DNA from: an uncultured Collinsella sp.
GTDB taxonomy: Bacteria; Actinomycetota; Coriobacteriia; Coriobacteriales; Coriobacteriaceae
Assembly: GCA_958421655.1 (NCBI GenBank)
Contig: CATZMG010000063.1
Location: 1-12,237 of the forward strand
Length of the DNA stretch: 12,237 bases
Direction of reading: 5' to 3'
Shown: one piece after another, positions 11,598 to 12,237 of the stretch
Layout of the letters: each line of letters starts with the position of its first letter
Numbering within the stretch: the first letter of the stretch is position 1
The notes under the pieces: model-generated
What the model saw: only the letters and a program-made list of their open reading frames with translations
Databases searched by the model: none
Told to the model about the DNA's origin: nothing
Made by a program: the position numbers and the translations under genes

Positions 11598-12237
11598 CTA
11601 GAGGCGGTAGGGGGCGCCGCTGCGGATAATGGATTCGCGCACCAGGACATCCATCGCATCGAGGGTGATCTCGGGCATCTCGCGATACTTCTGCAACACC
11701 GAAAGCTCCGTGCAGGCCAGGATGACGCGGTCGCAGCCGCTACGGGCGAACTCCCACATCACGCGGTCAAACTTATCCATATCGGGCTCGCGCCCGGCCT
11801 TCACATCGTCGTAGATGAGCGACATCACGTCGGCCTGACGCTTTTCGCTGGGATAGATGACCTCAACGCCCGCGGTCTCACATTCGCGCCCATAGACGTC
11901 TGCGCCCACGGTACCGTCGGTGCCCATGATGCCGATCTTGTGCACCGGCTCGGCCGGCATGCTCAGGTTTGGATCGAACTCGCACTCCCCCATCACCGCG
12001 CCGGCCAGAGCATAGCGCACCGACTCGCGCGGCATGTGGATAATCGGCACCTTGGTAAACGACTGAATCTGATCGTAGAAGTAGTGCGACGTGTTGCAGG
12101 GAATGGCAATGTGCGCGCAGCCCAGCGTCTCGAGCGCCTGAGCGCACTCCTTCATGGTCGCCAGCAGCTCGGCATGCTCACCGGTCTTGATGGCCAGCGT
12201 GCGGTCGGGCATGGTCGACTTGGAAAGCACCACCATG
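11598..12237 (-). CDS. Aspartate/glutamate racemase-family protein (N-terminus cut by window edge)
   Basis: The visible 213 residues belong to the cofactor-independent Asp/Glu racemase family, which uses two cysteines as acid and base to invert amino acids such as D/L-aspartate. Both are present: C47 in IPCNTSH and C175 in ILACTELS (numbering from the first visible Met). The segment MPDRT near the start and GIMGTDGTV in the middle are family landmarks. Full proteins usually begin about 40-50 residues earlier with a strand like IGIxGG, so the Met at 12236 is probably internal and the gene continues past the window. The exact substrate cannot be told from this sequence. It ends facing the ECF unit, with the two terminators back to back between them. 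Confidence 0.85.
   Translation of the reverse strand, partial: MVVLSKSTMPDRTLAIKTGEHAELLATMKECAQALETLGCAHIAIPCNTSHYFYDQIQSFTKVPIIHMPRESVRYALAGAVMGECEFDPNLSMPAEPVHKIGIMGTDGTVGADVYGRECETAGVEVIYPSEKRQADVMSLIYDDVKAGREPDMDKFDRVMWEFARSGCDRVILACTELSVLQKYREMPEITLDAMDVLVRESIIRSGAPYRL

Overview
The window is about 60% G+C, with short intergenic gaps and AAAGGAG-type ribosome binding sites. Gene content and sequence style (a YugP-like zinc peptidase, a fused ECF ATPase, a surface C69 dipeptidase, RNase D) suggest a Gram-positive, high-GC gut actinobacterium of the Coriobacteriia, most like Collinsella. This is recognition from memory, not a database match. There are no rRNA or tRNA genes, no CRISPR array and no insertion sequence with a transposase.

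Left part (1-4564, all minus strand): ordinary DNA, RNA and protein housekeeping. Reading along the minus strand come RNase D, a membrane zinc metallopeptidase, exonuclease VII large and small subunits (xseA, xseB), a HIT-family nucleotide hydrolase, and a LysR-type regulator that stops after its DNA-binding part. On the plus strand, divergent from rnd, lie a diacylglycerol-kinase-like lipid kinase (4663-5580) and a tightly linked 30-residue membrane peptide (5590-5682), closed by a good intrinsic terminator.

Middle part (5683-7791): an AT-rich 309-base stretch full of palindromes and repeats precedes a secreted C69-family dipeptidase. Its signal peptide appears to end just before the catalytic cysteine, and a C-terminal membrane helix anchors the protein.

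Right part (7792-11546): the most interesting unit. An extended -10 promoter leads into a 22-codon leader ORF with three consecutive Trp codons, then a strong terminator. Next come a TrpP-family tryptophan S-component (8198-8770), a 212-base gap with two families of palindromes, a double-domain ECF ATPase (8983-10734) and the ECF transmembrane protein EcfT (10727-11473), ending in a 15-bp terminator. Read together, this is a self-contained ECF importer for tryptophan that seems to be controlled by ribosome-stalling attenuation at Trp codons. The dipeptidase upstream would release amino acids outside the cell, which fits the same nutritional theme, but co-regulation is not shown. One half of the ATPase has an unusual Walker A motif (Pro in place of Ser/Thr).

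The right edge holds an aspartate/glutamate racemase-family gene on the minus strand, cut off at its N-terminus.
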